This document shows, piece after piece, positions 31,143 to 40,447 of a DNA stretch of 64,000 nt. Where the stretch lies: positions 293,823 through 357,822 of the forward strand of contig NW_013524648.1 in the NCBI RefSeq assembly GCF_000250985.1. Direction: 5' to 3'. The DNA is from Nematocida parisii ERTm1. Taxonomy: Eukaryota; Microsporidia. Made by a program: the position numbers and the translations under genes. Below the pieces are notes generated by a model, which was not told the DNA's origin, did not search any database, and worked only from the letters and a program-made list of their open reading frames with translations. Position 1 is the stretch's first letter. Every line of letters begins with the position of its first letter.

Positions 31143-31511
31143 ATGATTCTTACACTTCCCTCCTTTCTTGTACGGCGCATAGTAAGAAAGGGTTCATTAC
31201 GGGAGTTAAATGGAATAAAGGAGATTGCACTGACAGGAAAGATAATTAGAAGAACCAGAGGTACTGCTATACTTTTCGACTCATTTTCAGGCATTTCAAT
31301 ACAAACAAATCATCCTATGCTGCAGAAGGAGATAGACAAAAGCATAGAAAATAACTATTCTGTCCATGTTACTTGCGATGTAGAAAGAATTCCAAAGGCA
31401 AGGCTTCGTGTAAAATCTGTTAGAAAGTGCACTTTCTATGAAGAAATGTACAGAACAATTGAGGCAATTGAATTTTGGAAAAAGGTTCAGTTTCAAAAAC
31501 AACCAAAGTAA
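31143..31511 (+). CDS. Small possible OB-fold protein
   Basis: 122 residues from ATG 31143. A run of alternating hydrophobic strands (EIALTGKIIRRTRGTAILFD, ISIQT, YSVHVTCDVERI, ARLRVKSVRKC) followed by a C-terminal helix fits an OB-fold of the RPA/Stn1/Rmi2 kind. No specific family signature is visible. It follows the Rad51-like gene on the same strand, a loose hint at DNA metabolism. Function unassigned. Confidence 0.5.
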   Translation: MILTLPSFLVRRIVRKGSLRELNGIKEIALTGKIIRRTRGTAILFDSFSGISIQTNHPMLQKEIDKSIENNYSVHVTCDVERIPKARLRVKSVRKCTFYEEMYRTIEAIEFWKKVQFQKQPK

Positions 31512-31563
31512 CTGAGATCAACAAACATTAGAATACATATAAGAAAAAGGAATAAATAGAAGA

Positions 31564-31938
31564 ATGCTAAAGGCACAGCCACTCTATACTAAAGAAAGAG
31601 AAAAGTCTGATATGGCCGATTTAGAAATATTAGGAGGGATTTCCTTTGATTTACACATCAACAAAGATGAGGAAATTAAAAATTCATTTGTTTCTTTAGT
31701 TGGCAAATTAGGCACCCGGGAATTTTTAGAGGAGTACTGTGTGTTATACAGCAGAATAATGGCAATACGGAACAAGAGGGGACAGAGCATATACCACGCA
31801 GATATACCACAGTTTGCATTTGAGCAAGAAAGCGTAGAAGATTGTATAAGTGAGCCAGCAACAAAGTCACTATTAGATTCCTGCACTCTTCTTCAAGAAA
31901 TATCCATAAGCAGTGATTATGTAAATAAGAACCCATAA
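31564..31938 (+). CDS. Small hypothetical soluble protein
   Basis: 124 residues from ATG 31564, or 108 residues from ATG 31612 (MADLEILGGISFD). Mainly helical and acidic; no signal peptide or transmembrane segment. It is part of a five-gene same-strand cluster with gaps of about 50-100 bp. I recognise no family. Confidence 0.55.
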   Translation: MLKAQPLYTKEREKSDMADLEILGGISFDLHINKDEEIKNSFVSLVGKLGTREFLEEYCVLYSRIMAIRNKRGQSIYHADIPQFAFEQESVEDCISEPATKSLLDSCTLLQEISISSDYVNKNP

Positions 31939-33339
31939 GAATGCCTATTGTAAGCTGGCATGATATATTGTACAGAATAAATTTTTATTAAGCAAAGCAA
32001 GAATCGATTGTTTATTTATGCATAAATGCCCATATTATTATAAATATTTCATGTAGGATTAGATTCTTCCAAGTACACCAAATACAAAATAGAGTGAAGT
32101 AAATAGGGCATTATTACAATATTATTGTAATAATACAGACAGATGAACTAGTACTGGGTTTTATTTAAAATCAGCTAAATTGTGTTTATTGGCCATGCAT
32201 GTGCATTTATGTTTATATTAAGCATAGTGCGCGTGGAAATAATTGAAATTACTAAGTGTAAGCCATAATAATGAATAATTTTATACGCCAGCCCGAATAC
32301 TTAAAAAATCAAAATAAAAGTATTAATAGAAGAATTAAATAAAGGAGGCAAGAGAAATACAAATCTAGTATAATCCGAAATAAACCTAAAATTAAATCAC
32401 TGAGTAACACAAGAGCACACTCATATACCAATAGAAGAGTCAGAAAATTCTGGATAATATTGAATTTATTATATAGGAGAGTAATCTACACTCGTATTTT
32501 TACAGTAATAGAGCATAAGTATACATTAAAACAGTAAATATACATTAAAATCTTAAATATACATGAAACAGAAATAACGATAAGATGCTCTGTTTTAATT
32601 AGAATACAGAGTATGTAAAACAAGAAATTATAAGTTTTATAATTAATGTCTGTTTATTTCTATTTATACGTATTAATACAGTATTATTTCAATTTTTCAT
32701 AGAACATAGTAGAAATAGCAAGCATTCTGGTAAAACCAGAGTAGACACGGTGTAAACTGTTATACGTATATTATAAGCAACCAGAAAATTATTCTGAATT
32801 ATTCCATTTTGTAATAAGAAGTCCAGCGCGTATGTGTAACAGTAGACAGTTCATTCTTTCTATTTTCTAATTATGTGTAATAAGTATAAGAAGTGGATAT
32901 AATGAGTTTTTATTACTATATGCATTAATACTATTTATAATACAAGAGAGCACATGTGTAATATAAGTTATATGGCATATTATAAGAAGAAGCACTGTAT
33001 TGCCCTCTATTTTAATTTAGAAACACCGTATACATAGAAACCATGTGTACCTCTCTGATTATATTAGAGCATAGATTATGAATTTATAGCAGTATACAGT
33101 GTATAGGATATAATTCAGAAATATCTTGAAATAATGGAGTTAATAAGTATTTATATACAATACCAGTGGTTTTATGATTAATACGGATGAGTTTGTATTT
33201 CGGGTTGTATTCTAATGGTATTTTACTATTTCTGATTAACAAAAGTACTATCAAATATAGAAGATATATTGAATATTATACTTTATTCATTATTATTCCT
33301 ACTAAAATTTACTCTATACAAATTGCTTTCTTTACTTAC
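31939..33339. other. Gene-poor AT-rich region of 1.4 kb
   Basis: No supportable gene on either strand. A short plus-strand open frame at 33187-33375 has no coding character. This is one of the longest empty stretches of an otherwise tightly packed region. Confidence 0.5.
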
Positions 33340-33624
33340 CTATTGATAACTTGTTTCTGTAGTATCCCAGTCTGATGTCATGCTTGAGTAGTTAGTGGTT
33401 GTATCATCTATACTGTCCTCAATATACTTATCATCCAGAGTCTGCATGTACTTATATAGATGATTTTTGCTTGATGTGAAATTAAGTCCTTTGCACACTC
33501 TGACAGGGGGTGTTTTTGCTTTGTGGTCATGCAGAAGTGTCCATATGCAGTATGAGAGCACAGCAAAAAAAACTCCTTGAAAGGCCCAGAACATCCTGGT
33601 TCTACTTGTTTTGAGTAGTGGCAT
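33340..33624 (-). CDS. Small single-pass membrane protein
   Basis: 94 residues from the ATG at 33622-33624; an in-frame TTG at 33639 is less likely. One transmembrane helix (about 12-30, WAFQGVFFAVLSYCIWTLL) is followed by a Ser/Thr/Asp-rich hydrophilic tail (SIDDTTTNYSSMTSDWDTTE). No family recognised. It is divergent from the 50-residue frame starting at 33717, with 92 bp between the starts. Confidence 0.5.
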   Translation of the reverse strand: MPLLKTSRTRMFWAFQGVFFAVLSYCIWTLLHDHKAKTPPVRVCKGLNFTSSKNHLYKYMQTLDDKYIEDSIDDTTTNYSSMTSDWDTTETSYQ

Positions 33625-33716
33625 GCGGTGCTGCTGCAATTTTCAGGATTAGAAGATGGTGCGATTTTTGGTTTTAGATTCCACGAATAAATAAATGCAG
33701 AAGTGTCGAATAAAAT

Positions 33717-33869
33717 ATGAAAAATTTTCCGGTACAAGAAAGAGCAAAAAGCGCCCTTGGCGTACTATCCTCTATTCTTACTGCGGTTACAGTGATTGCC
33801 ATACCAATAATTCTCTCTCTAGAGAAGGCAAATACAAAAAGAAATATTCTACGCCATGAAAATAAATAG
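33717..33869 (+). CDS. 50-residue membrane peptide (short ORF)
   Basis: ATG at 33717, tag at 33867-33869. The peptide starts MKNFPVQERAKSALGVL. It has one transmembrane segment of about 20 residues (LSSILTAVTVIAIPIILSL) flanked by a charged N-terminus and a basic tail (KANTKRNILRHENK). Its codons look like those of its neighbours, and it fills exactly the space between a divergent promoter and the convergent RRM gene, whose stop is 10 bp away. It could be a small subunit of a membrane complex. The evidence is composition and position only. Confidence 0.5.
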   Translation: MKNFPVQERAKSALGVLSSILTAVTVIAIPIILSLEKANTKRNILRHENK

Positions 33870-33879
33870 ATGCGAGTAT

Positions 33880-34830
33880 TTATTCAAATTTCACATGTCT
33901 TTTGTTGCTTGTGTTCTCAGATGACCAAGTTCTCTTGTTACCAAAGCCAGATGATCTGTCAGAGTTATCTCTTCTTCCGTAGGAGTTGTTGTTGTCTCGT
34001 CTTCCGAAAGAGTTTCCGCCTCTTGGAGCTGGAGAGTTCTTTCTCTCGGAGATTTGTGCTCTAATGTTTCTATCCATGTATACTATGTTTGAGTTAATAA
34101 GTTTCTGAGCTTCTTCAACTGACTCGCAGGATGCAAATGCAAATCCTTTTGGTCTTCCAGTTTCTCTGTCCTCTGGGATTCTTACCTGACTTACCTCTGC
34201 GTATGTCTTTAAGTGGGAGAGGAAGTCCTCGTGATCAACATCAAATGGGATGTTTCCTAAGAAAACTGTGCTGTCATCGGTCTTGTTGTATACCTTCTGG
34301 CCATCTGCACCAGCTCCAACTCTCTGTCCGGATCTGGCGAGGTCTACTACTATACTTCTTCCGTTAAAGTCGGTTCCATTTAGCTCTCTGCTCTTTTCGC
34401 AGGCCTCCTTGGTCTCAAACTCAACGTATCCAAATCCTTTACCACCTGGTCCGTCTCTGCTTCTTGGGATTCTTACTTCAACAATGTCTCCGAATTTTCC
34501 AAAGAGCTCTCTTAAGTCTTCTTCAGTTGCGCTGAAGTTAAGTCCTTTGATGAAAATTGTTCTCTCATCCTTGGACTCTTCTGGCTCTGCCTTCTTCTCT
34601 TCCTTAGCAGACTCTTCAGAGGCAGACTCAGATGCTGAGCTTGATCCTTCCTCTTCTTCAGAGCCGGTTTCTGTTGGAGATTCGCTTGCCTCTTCTACAG
34701 AGTCGTTGCTTATGGTTTCAGACGCAGTCTGCTCCTCAGAGTCTACTGGCTTTTCAACCTTCTCTACTAGAGTCTCCTCCTTCTTAATATTTGTTTCTTC
34801 CTTCTTGTTCTGTGTCTTTCTTACTGCCAT
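33880..34830 (-). CDS. NSR1: Nucleolin/Nsr1-like protein with two RRMs
   Basis: Predicted nucleolar RNA-binding protein in pre-rRNA processing. Start ATG at 34828-34830 (316 residues); the frame's earlier TTG is not needed. Order: Lys/Glu-rich N-terminus; acidic-serine tract (about 40-88, EEEEGSSSASESASEES); RRM1 (about 90-165, RNP2 TIFIKGLNF, RNP1 KGFGYVEF); RRM2 (about 187-258, RNP2 TVFLGNIPF, RNP1 KGFAFASC); and a C-terminal Arg/Gly/Asn-rich tail (GRRDNNNSYGRRDNSDR) like a GAR domain. This is the architecture of Nsr1/Gar2/nucleolin. Confidence 0.88.
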   Translation of the reverse strand: MAVRKTQNKKEETNIKKEETLVEKVEKPVDSEEQTASETISNDSVEEASESPTETGSEEEEGSSSASESASEESAKEEKKAEPEESKDERTIFIKGLNFSATEEDLRELFGKFGDIVEVRIPRSRDGPGGKGFGYVEFETKEACEKSRELNGTDFNGRSIVVDLARSGQRVGAGADGQKVYNKTDDSTVFLGNIPFDVDHEDFLSHLKTYAEVSQVRIPEDRETGRPKGFAFASCESVEEAQKLINSNIVYMDRNIRAQISERKNSPAPRGGNSFGRRDNNNSYGRRDNSDRSSGFGNKRTWSSENTSNKRHVKFE

Positions 34831-35078
34831 TACCAAGGGTATGGAATATGTAAAATTTTTTCATTTTATAGTTAAAATTTGTCTAAAATTTTTCACGCAT
34901 TGCGAAAAACTTCAATTTTCATTATAATTAAGATTTAATTAAAAGTTCCCGCGGTTTTGACAGACTCTAAAAATCACCCAAACCCGACAGGACCTCCTGA
35001 ACCCCACACTGCCACCACTCCCTCTACTAACCCATACACACGTAGACATAACCAATTATTAATTGTATTTATTTCTGT

Positions 35079-37652
35079 TTAAAGCACAATAGCAAATGCA
35101 AATACTTTTCTAATTTCTGGGATGAGAACTCCCTGTACAGAAGAGAACACACCCACCCTCACATTCTTGCCATCTGTGATAATTCCATTCTGAATGATAA
35201 ATGACTCTGGCAGGGATAGAATGCCATTTATACCATAGTATGGCAAGTATACTTCTACTTTATCAGTGGATATACCCACTACAACTAAATTCATCACTTG
35301 CTTCATGATTAAGTACCTAACGTATAACTGATTCGCATGCCGTGCCACCATCTTGGCATTTCTGTACGATCTGTTAACTGAGTCACAGATGCTCTCCAGT
35401 CTTGTTTCAGTCACTGGTGAATATCTCTGGTGGTTCATTGCACTGTACAGTATTCTGTGCACAATGACATCAGCATACCTTCTAATGGGAGAAGTAAAGT
35501 GCGTATAATAATTCATTGCCAGACCGTAATGTAATTTACACCCTACAGAAGAAGGCGAGTAAACAGCTTGTGTCATACACTTAGTAGCCCATGCACCAAT
35601 AGTACTTTTCAGTACATCTGTAGTAGAGTACTCCTTCAGGGTAACTGATAATTCAGATGGTTTTAATGGGTTCAGTTCAATGCGTGAATTAGTGTGCTGT
35701 GAGAGTGCCACTTCTAATTCCTTAAATGCAGATGCAGATGGTCTTGGATGGACTCTTATTAAAGACTCCTTAGGGTATACTTCTGATATGTACTTGGCCA
35801 CATGCTGATTAGCAAGTAACATGAACTCTTCAACGAGTGAGTGCGTATCATGTTCTTCAGAGTGTGCATCTTCTGTTATAATATGCTCTGATGGGTTATA
35901 CGCTATTTCATTGAAATACTTCTCTGTCCTTGCAGATATTCTGCACTCGTCTGAGTGAATCACAAATGCACCCGTTCGAAGCCGTTCCCTCTTTAAAAGA
36001 CTTGAAATATTCTTAAGAAGTTGGATGGAGTGCAATAATTCCTGTGATTTATACTCTCCCGCCTCTAAGATAGCCGATGCTTGATCATATGTAAAGGACT
36101 CTTTCGATCGGATTATGGATTTAGTAAACCTTCTGTCTAAGAATACCACTTGATCCTGGACTATCCGTACTTTCCAGATAACTGAGAATGCCAACCTGTC
36201 CACATTCTTATGGAGTGAGCATAAGTTAGTCCCTAATAGAGGAGGAAGCATATCAATCCTTCTATTAGGGAGGTATGTCGTACACCCTCTGATCCTGCCC
36301 TCTCTGTCTAAATTACTATCCTCTTTTACAAAATGTGTAACATCTGCTATATGTACACCCATATCAATAGTTCCATCTTCATTATACTTAGCATGCAATG
36401 CATCATCTATATCTATACACCCTTCTGGGTCTATACTGGCTATGGGGTACCCTCTTAAATCTTCTCTTTCATTTAAGTCATCGTGTGATACTGTCCAATC
36501 CTCATTAGGCAGTTCCTGTACAGCAGATATTTCAAATGGCTGGTCCAGTATGGCATGGTGTTCCAGGAGTGCAGCTGTTTCTGCTTCTATACTCTCCTTC
36601 TCACCCGTATCCTTTATTATATACCCCACAGGGTATTTCTCATTTACACTCCATTCTTCTACAACCCCTAATAATACTCTTTTATCTAACTCCAGTAGAA
36701 TATCTGAAATATCTTCGATAGTTCTTCCGTTAATACATGATAATCTACAAATAACATTAGGAAGATTATTCATCTCAGGCTCAACCAGGATATGTCCACT
36801 CTCCTTATCTAAAACCTTTAAAATCCTGCATGGGAATGGTTTCCTACTCCTTCTCTCTACACTTATAACTCTCCCTATACGCGCATCTCCATCCTCTGTA
36901 AGTACCTCTACAATAACATAATCCCTATCAATGGCCCTATTAAGATACTCTCTGGGTATACTTATACACATCTGGTACCCTTCTATGTTACACAATAATA
37001 TACCTCCTGAATCCCTGTCCTCAATAGAAATAAACCCCTTTTCAGTCCTGTCCTCTATCTTTATAATATCCTCTTTCCCTAAATATTCCATATTCTTATC
37101 ACATACGTACATACCCCTAATACTATCACTGGGTAACACAGAACTGTACACAGTTGATATAAATAACCCCATCGAATATTCCGAGCGTACTTCTCTCTGT
37201 GAGTGCACTGATACATACTTATACTTCATATTATGTATATTATACCACATACTCACCATATCATAATAAGTACTCCCTGTACTTTTATTCTCTTCTACAT
37301 ATTTATATATACTCTCATAATAAATATCCTCTAATACGAATAAGTTATACCTGTCTATGATTATACTTAACCTTCTATACGTATTAATATACTTCCTCTT
37401 TAACTCCATCACAGCAGTCCTTGTTATAATAATATTCCTGATGGTTTTAGTCTCTATAAATGAAATAAAGTCATTCAGAAATTCATCAGATACGATATAA
37501 AATGTGTCCGTGCCAGATTCCTTAATCCTTGGATTAGTGCTCCCACAGCACTCAAATCCACACTGAATATTTTTACTTAAATATATTTGTGTTGGTAATT
37601 TCAAGAGTTCTCCCCTTTTATTCTGTCTGTATACTGTATATATTCTATCCAT
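35079..37652 (-). CDS. DIS3: Exosome ribonuclease Dis3/Rrp44
   Basis: Catalytic subunit of the RNA exosome (3'-5' exonuclease of the RNase II family). The N-terminal PIN-like domain keeps acidic residues at the expected places (VSDEF near 55, MELKRK near 83, YYDMVSMW near 130). Cold-shock/S1-like regions precede the RNB domain. In the RNB domain the metal-binding pattern D-P-E-G-C-I-D-I-D-D has Asp at 408, 414, 416 and 417, with the same spacing as yeast D543/D549/D551/D552. Conserved HYTHFTSPIRRYADVIVHR is near 725. A short S1 domain ends the protein. At 857 residues it is somewhat shorter than yeast (1001). It starts 19 bp from the divergent LSm gene. Confidence 0.93.
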   Translation of the reverse strand: MDRIYTVYRQNKRGELLKLPTQIYLSKNIQCGFECCGSTNPRIKESGTDTFYIVSDEFLNDFISFIETKTIRNIIITRTAVMELKRKYINTYRRLSIIIDRYNLFVLEDIYYESIYKYVEENKSTGSTYYDMVSMWYNIHNMKYKYVSVHSQREVRSEYSMGLFISTVYSSVLPSDSIRGMYVCDKNMEYLGKEDIIKIEDRTEKGFISIEDRDSGGILLCNIEGYQMCISIPREYLNRAIDRDYVIVEVLTEDGDARIGRVISVERRSRKPFPCRILKVLDKESGHILVEPEMNNLPNVICRLSCINGRTIEDISDILLELDKRVLLGVVEEWSVNEKYPVGYIIKDTGEKESIEAETAALLEHHAILDQPFEISAVQELPNEDWTVSHDDLNEREDLRGYPIASIDPEGCIDIDDALHAKYNEDGTIDMGVHIADVTHFVKEDSNLDREGRIRGCTTYLPNRRIDMLPPLLGTNLCSLHKNVDRLAFSVIWKVRIVQDQVVFLDRRFTKSIIRSKESFTYDQASAILEAGEYKSQELLHSIQLLKNISSLLKRERLRTGAFVIHSDECRISARTEKYFNEIAYNPSEHIITEDAHSEEHDTHSLVEEFMLLANQHVAKYISEVYPKESLIRVHPRPSASAFKELEVALSQHTNSRIELNPLKPSELSVTLKEYSTTDVLKSTIGAWATKCMTQAVYSPSSVGCKLHYGLAMNYYTHFTSPIRRYADVIVHRILYSAMNHQRYSPVTETRLESICDSVNRSYRNAKMVARHANQLYVRYLIMKQVMNLVVVGISTDKVEVYLPYYGINGILSLPESFIIQNGIITDGKNVRVGVFSSVQGVLIPEIRKVFAFAIVL

Positions 37653-37671
37653 TCAGTATAAAAAAATTTGA
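37653..37671. promoter_or_regulatory. 19-bp divergent promoter between DIS3 and an LSm gene
   Basis: Only tcagtataaaaaaatttga separates the two start codons. It contains a TATA-like tataaaaaaa. Transcripts of one or both genes must begin inside or within the other gene, or have almost no 5' UTR. Confidence 0.6.
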
Positions 37672-37869
37672 ATGGAGCAGATTTCTGAATTTATAGACTG
37701 TCCAGTTTCTGTGAGGACATACTGTGGTAGTAATTATTATGGTACATTATTAGCTATTGATCAGTACTTAAATATTGTATTACAGAATGCCACAATAGAC
37801 AGTGACATCAAGAAAGGGTTTCTATTTGTGAAGGGTTCGAATATTCTTCTTCTTACTCTAGTAGAGTAA
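37672..37869 (+). CDS. LSM6: LSm protein, Lsm6/SmF type
   Basis: A 65-residue minimal Sm-fold protein. Sm1 is VSVRTYCGSNYYGTLLAIDQYLNIVL (about 12-37), with the D-x-Y/F-x-N-I signature typical of Lsm6/SmF (DGYMNIAL in Lsm6). Sm2 is GFLFVKGSNILLLT (about 49-62), where G-S-N replaces the usual R/K-G-x/N. Such proteins form the heptameric Lsm1-7 (mRNA decay) or Lsm2-8 (U6) rings. In a genome without introns the decay ring would be the main role; that is an inference. SmF or Lsm8 remain possible. Confidence 0.7.
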   Translation: MEQISEFIDCPVSVRTYCGSNYYGTLLAIDQYLNIVLQNATIDSDIKKGFLFVKGSNILLLTLVE

Positions 37870-37899
37870 ATATGTTATTTATAAATAAATTATACAGTA

Positions 37900-38350
37900 A
37901 TTTAATACACATAGAGTAATAAGTAATATAAGTGAGATAATATTTAAGTATATGTATCATAAGTAATTATAGTGATAACAAATTATAATACATATAGTAA
38001 TAAGTAATATAAGTGATATAATATTTAAGTATATGTATCATAAGTAATAATAGTGAGATAAGTAATAACATATAGAGTAATAAGTAATAAAAGTGAGATA
38101 AATTATAATACATAGAGTAATAAGTAATATAATATTTGAGTGTATGTATCATAAATAATATAAATTATAATGCATATAGTAATATATTATAATTTATACA
38201 CATAGCACAGTAAGTAATAAAAGTGATAGATTATTGAGTGTATCATAAGTAATATATGTTATAATACGGTTATTTAATACACATAGTATAATAAGTAATA
38301 TAATATTTGAGTTTATGTATAATAAGTTTTAATAATTTACTTTATTTAAT
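37900..38350. repeat. Degenerate tandem repeats of about 83 bp
   Basis: Units built on agtaataagtaatataagtg and ttaagtatatgtatcataag recur; the first two full copies start near 37914 and 37997, and later copies are shorter and more decayed. There is no coding potential. An open frame on the minus strand here is a by-product of the repeats. Confidence 0.75.
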
Positions 38351-38589
38351 ACACATTGTTCCTTGAGTATTATATAATTTACAACACAATCACTCTTATA
38401 TAATAATTAATACATATTGGTTTAAAAATAATGTATATTAAAATAAATTATTACTAATTGTTTTATATATTCTGTTATTTATTAGTACATGTACATAAAA
38501 TAATTTAAAAGTGTAATATATTTTATTTATATAACAGGACTATTTACACAAACACGCATAATATTTAATCAGAGCATGGAATTTACTTT

Positions 38590-40391
38590 TTACTCATCTG
38601 CATGAACATATAAAAGAAGTACTACATCCTCTTTGAATAACGGTAATTTAAGAATCTGTCCATCAATGAATGTAATCCAATTAATCCTCTCTACATTCTC
38701 GTCCAGATTGTTTAAAAATACTCGGTCATCTAATATCTGTGTGAAGTAATACCCACCGTATGTATTGTTCTGGTATATAACAGCTGCTTTAAGCCTATAA
38801 TTAAGGAAAGAGTTCTTAGTCTCGGGTTTAAAGGCTTCCTTGCTAATACTCTTACTGCCCAGATGGTTCTTAACAAAAAATGAAGGTAGTTTACAGTATA
38901 TATCCTGAGGTATTAGTCTAGAAGTAATTAAATGACTGTTTTCATACGGGGCCGGTACACCTTGTTCATTTAAGGATTCACTCGGTCTTTTTGCTGATAT
39001 CGTCTCTTTCTTTTTTCACACTCCCTGTGCGGAATCGAGAGAGTTCTTTGTATCTTACATTCTGTGTTTTCTCCAAGGATGGAATTTGTTGGTTTCTTTA
39101 GCCGGATTGTCATAATATTCGGAATATTTGCAAGGTAGGAAGTTACTGTTTTTATTGGTGCACCACATCTACACGCTTTATCCAGTTGTTTAATAGAGAA
39201 GAACTCTGAAATGCTCTGATTTGGCTTTAAGTACAAAATGCACAACTTCTCAGACCTGTCCCATTTCTCTTTACAGTTATTACATATGATTATTGACCGC
39301 AGTAGAATATAAAAATGAGTTGTCAGATTCTTCTCATCATCTTCAGGCATTTCATTTTTCTTTAGCATAGACATAAAATTACGGAAGAACCTTGCTGCAT
39401 CGACATGAGAATCTTCATTATAAGGTTCGAACCCACTATTAACAAGATCTTCAATATGATCGGTAAAAATGTACTCAGTCTTCTCTAAAACTAGCATATT
39501 TATCACTTTTGCTATAATTTCATTCACTGCATTTTTAAATTCTGTGTTTTTTTCCGTTATTATTAAATCGTCAAAAATCGGAATTATTCCCATATTAAGA
39601 ATACAGTAAGAAATGCTTTGAATCACAGATAAAACATACCCAGAAGGTAAATTACTACTCTCTGGATTATTTGATATAAGCTTGCCTTTAGTGCATTCTG
39701 TACACTCTTCTTTTCTTTTTATTAGGTCCACTTCTGTACATTCATTACACATGGAAAGTGCCGTGTACCTGGAATTGAATATTTTATAGACTATTTCATT
39801 CTGCATGAATATACTGCAGTAACTGCAAAATGCTTGCATCTCATGGTTCTGTGGATTAAAGCAGTTTAAGTTTATGAAAATAGAATGTTCAGTCCGTTCA
39901 AAATGCATATGCGCATGACCATTCCCCATTACATTATATCTTTGCCCTCCACAGTATACAAGACCACATGTAATACACAGCCACCTATTCTCACGCAGTG
40001 AGCATATGCAACACTCACTAAAATTATAATTAAGGGATATCTTGGATATATTATCAAATACTCGTGTCATTTCTTTAAATACTTTAAAGATATGCATGCA
40101 CGGCGCATGCTTCTGTTGCTTGCTAATTAAACTTGCTGCTAGCCCTTTATATTTAAGTACTTCAAGTGCCCCTTCAATCAGGGAACAGTCATTGTCAGAT
40201 ATCTGCACGCATAATACCCCATTCTCTAATGCCATCTGAATCGGATACTTTGTATGGTTCTCAAAATTATGGAAGAATGCATGCTTTTCGCATAATTCTG
40301 CACCACATGAACAAATAAAATAAATACTCTTATAATCCGGGTCCAGGCACTGTTGACACTTTCCCTGTAGAAACCCTGCCAGAAACTTCAT
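38590..40391 (-). CDS. UBP14/USP5-like paralogue lacking catalytic residues, frame-broken
   Basis: A second UBP14-type protein directly downstream of the intact one. The ATG at 40389-40391 (MKFLAGFLQGKCQQC) aligns with the start of the neighbour; the earlier GTG is not needed. An N-terminal Cys/His cluster (CSCGAELCEKHAFF) is followed by a ZnF-UBP domain (WLCITCGLVYCG, GNGHAHMHFERTEHSIF). The Cys box that reads GNTCY in active enzymes is PSGY here, so the nucleophile is absent. The frame stops at 38970, but the adjacent frame continues seamlessly to taa at 38590-38592, including AAVIYQNNTYGGYYFTQI. This is the His box with G-G-Y in place of G-H-Y. The break lies at the A run (minus strand) near 39010-39017; one extra base would restore the frame. 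Predicted ubiquitin-binding pseudo-enzyme. Confidence 0.75.
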
Positions 40392-40447
40392 GCACAACAA
40401 GATACTTAAACATTTTATAATTTCGCGTATAATCACACTGATACCGT

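Noticed and set aside
33408-33737. Minus-strand 109-residue frame
   Set aside because: Overlaps the better single-pass membrane frame (33340-33624) and has no features.
37967-38152. Minus-strand 61-residue Tyr/Leu-rich frame
   Set aside because: Produced by AT-rich tandem repeats; no start context or conservation signal.
37900-38350. Possible CRISPR-like array
   Set aside because: Units are contiguous degenerate tandem repeats without unique spacers, in a eukaryotic genome.
39424-39436. tRNA T-loop-like ggttcgaaccc
   Set aside because: Lies inside the UBP14-like coding sequence with no cloverleaf around it.
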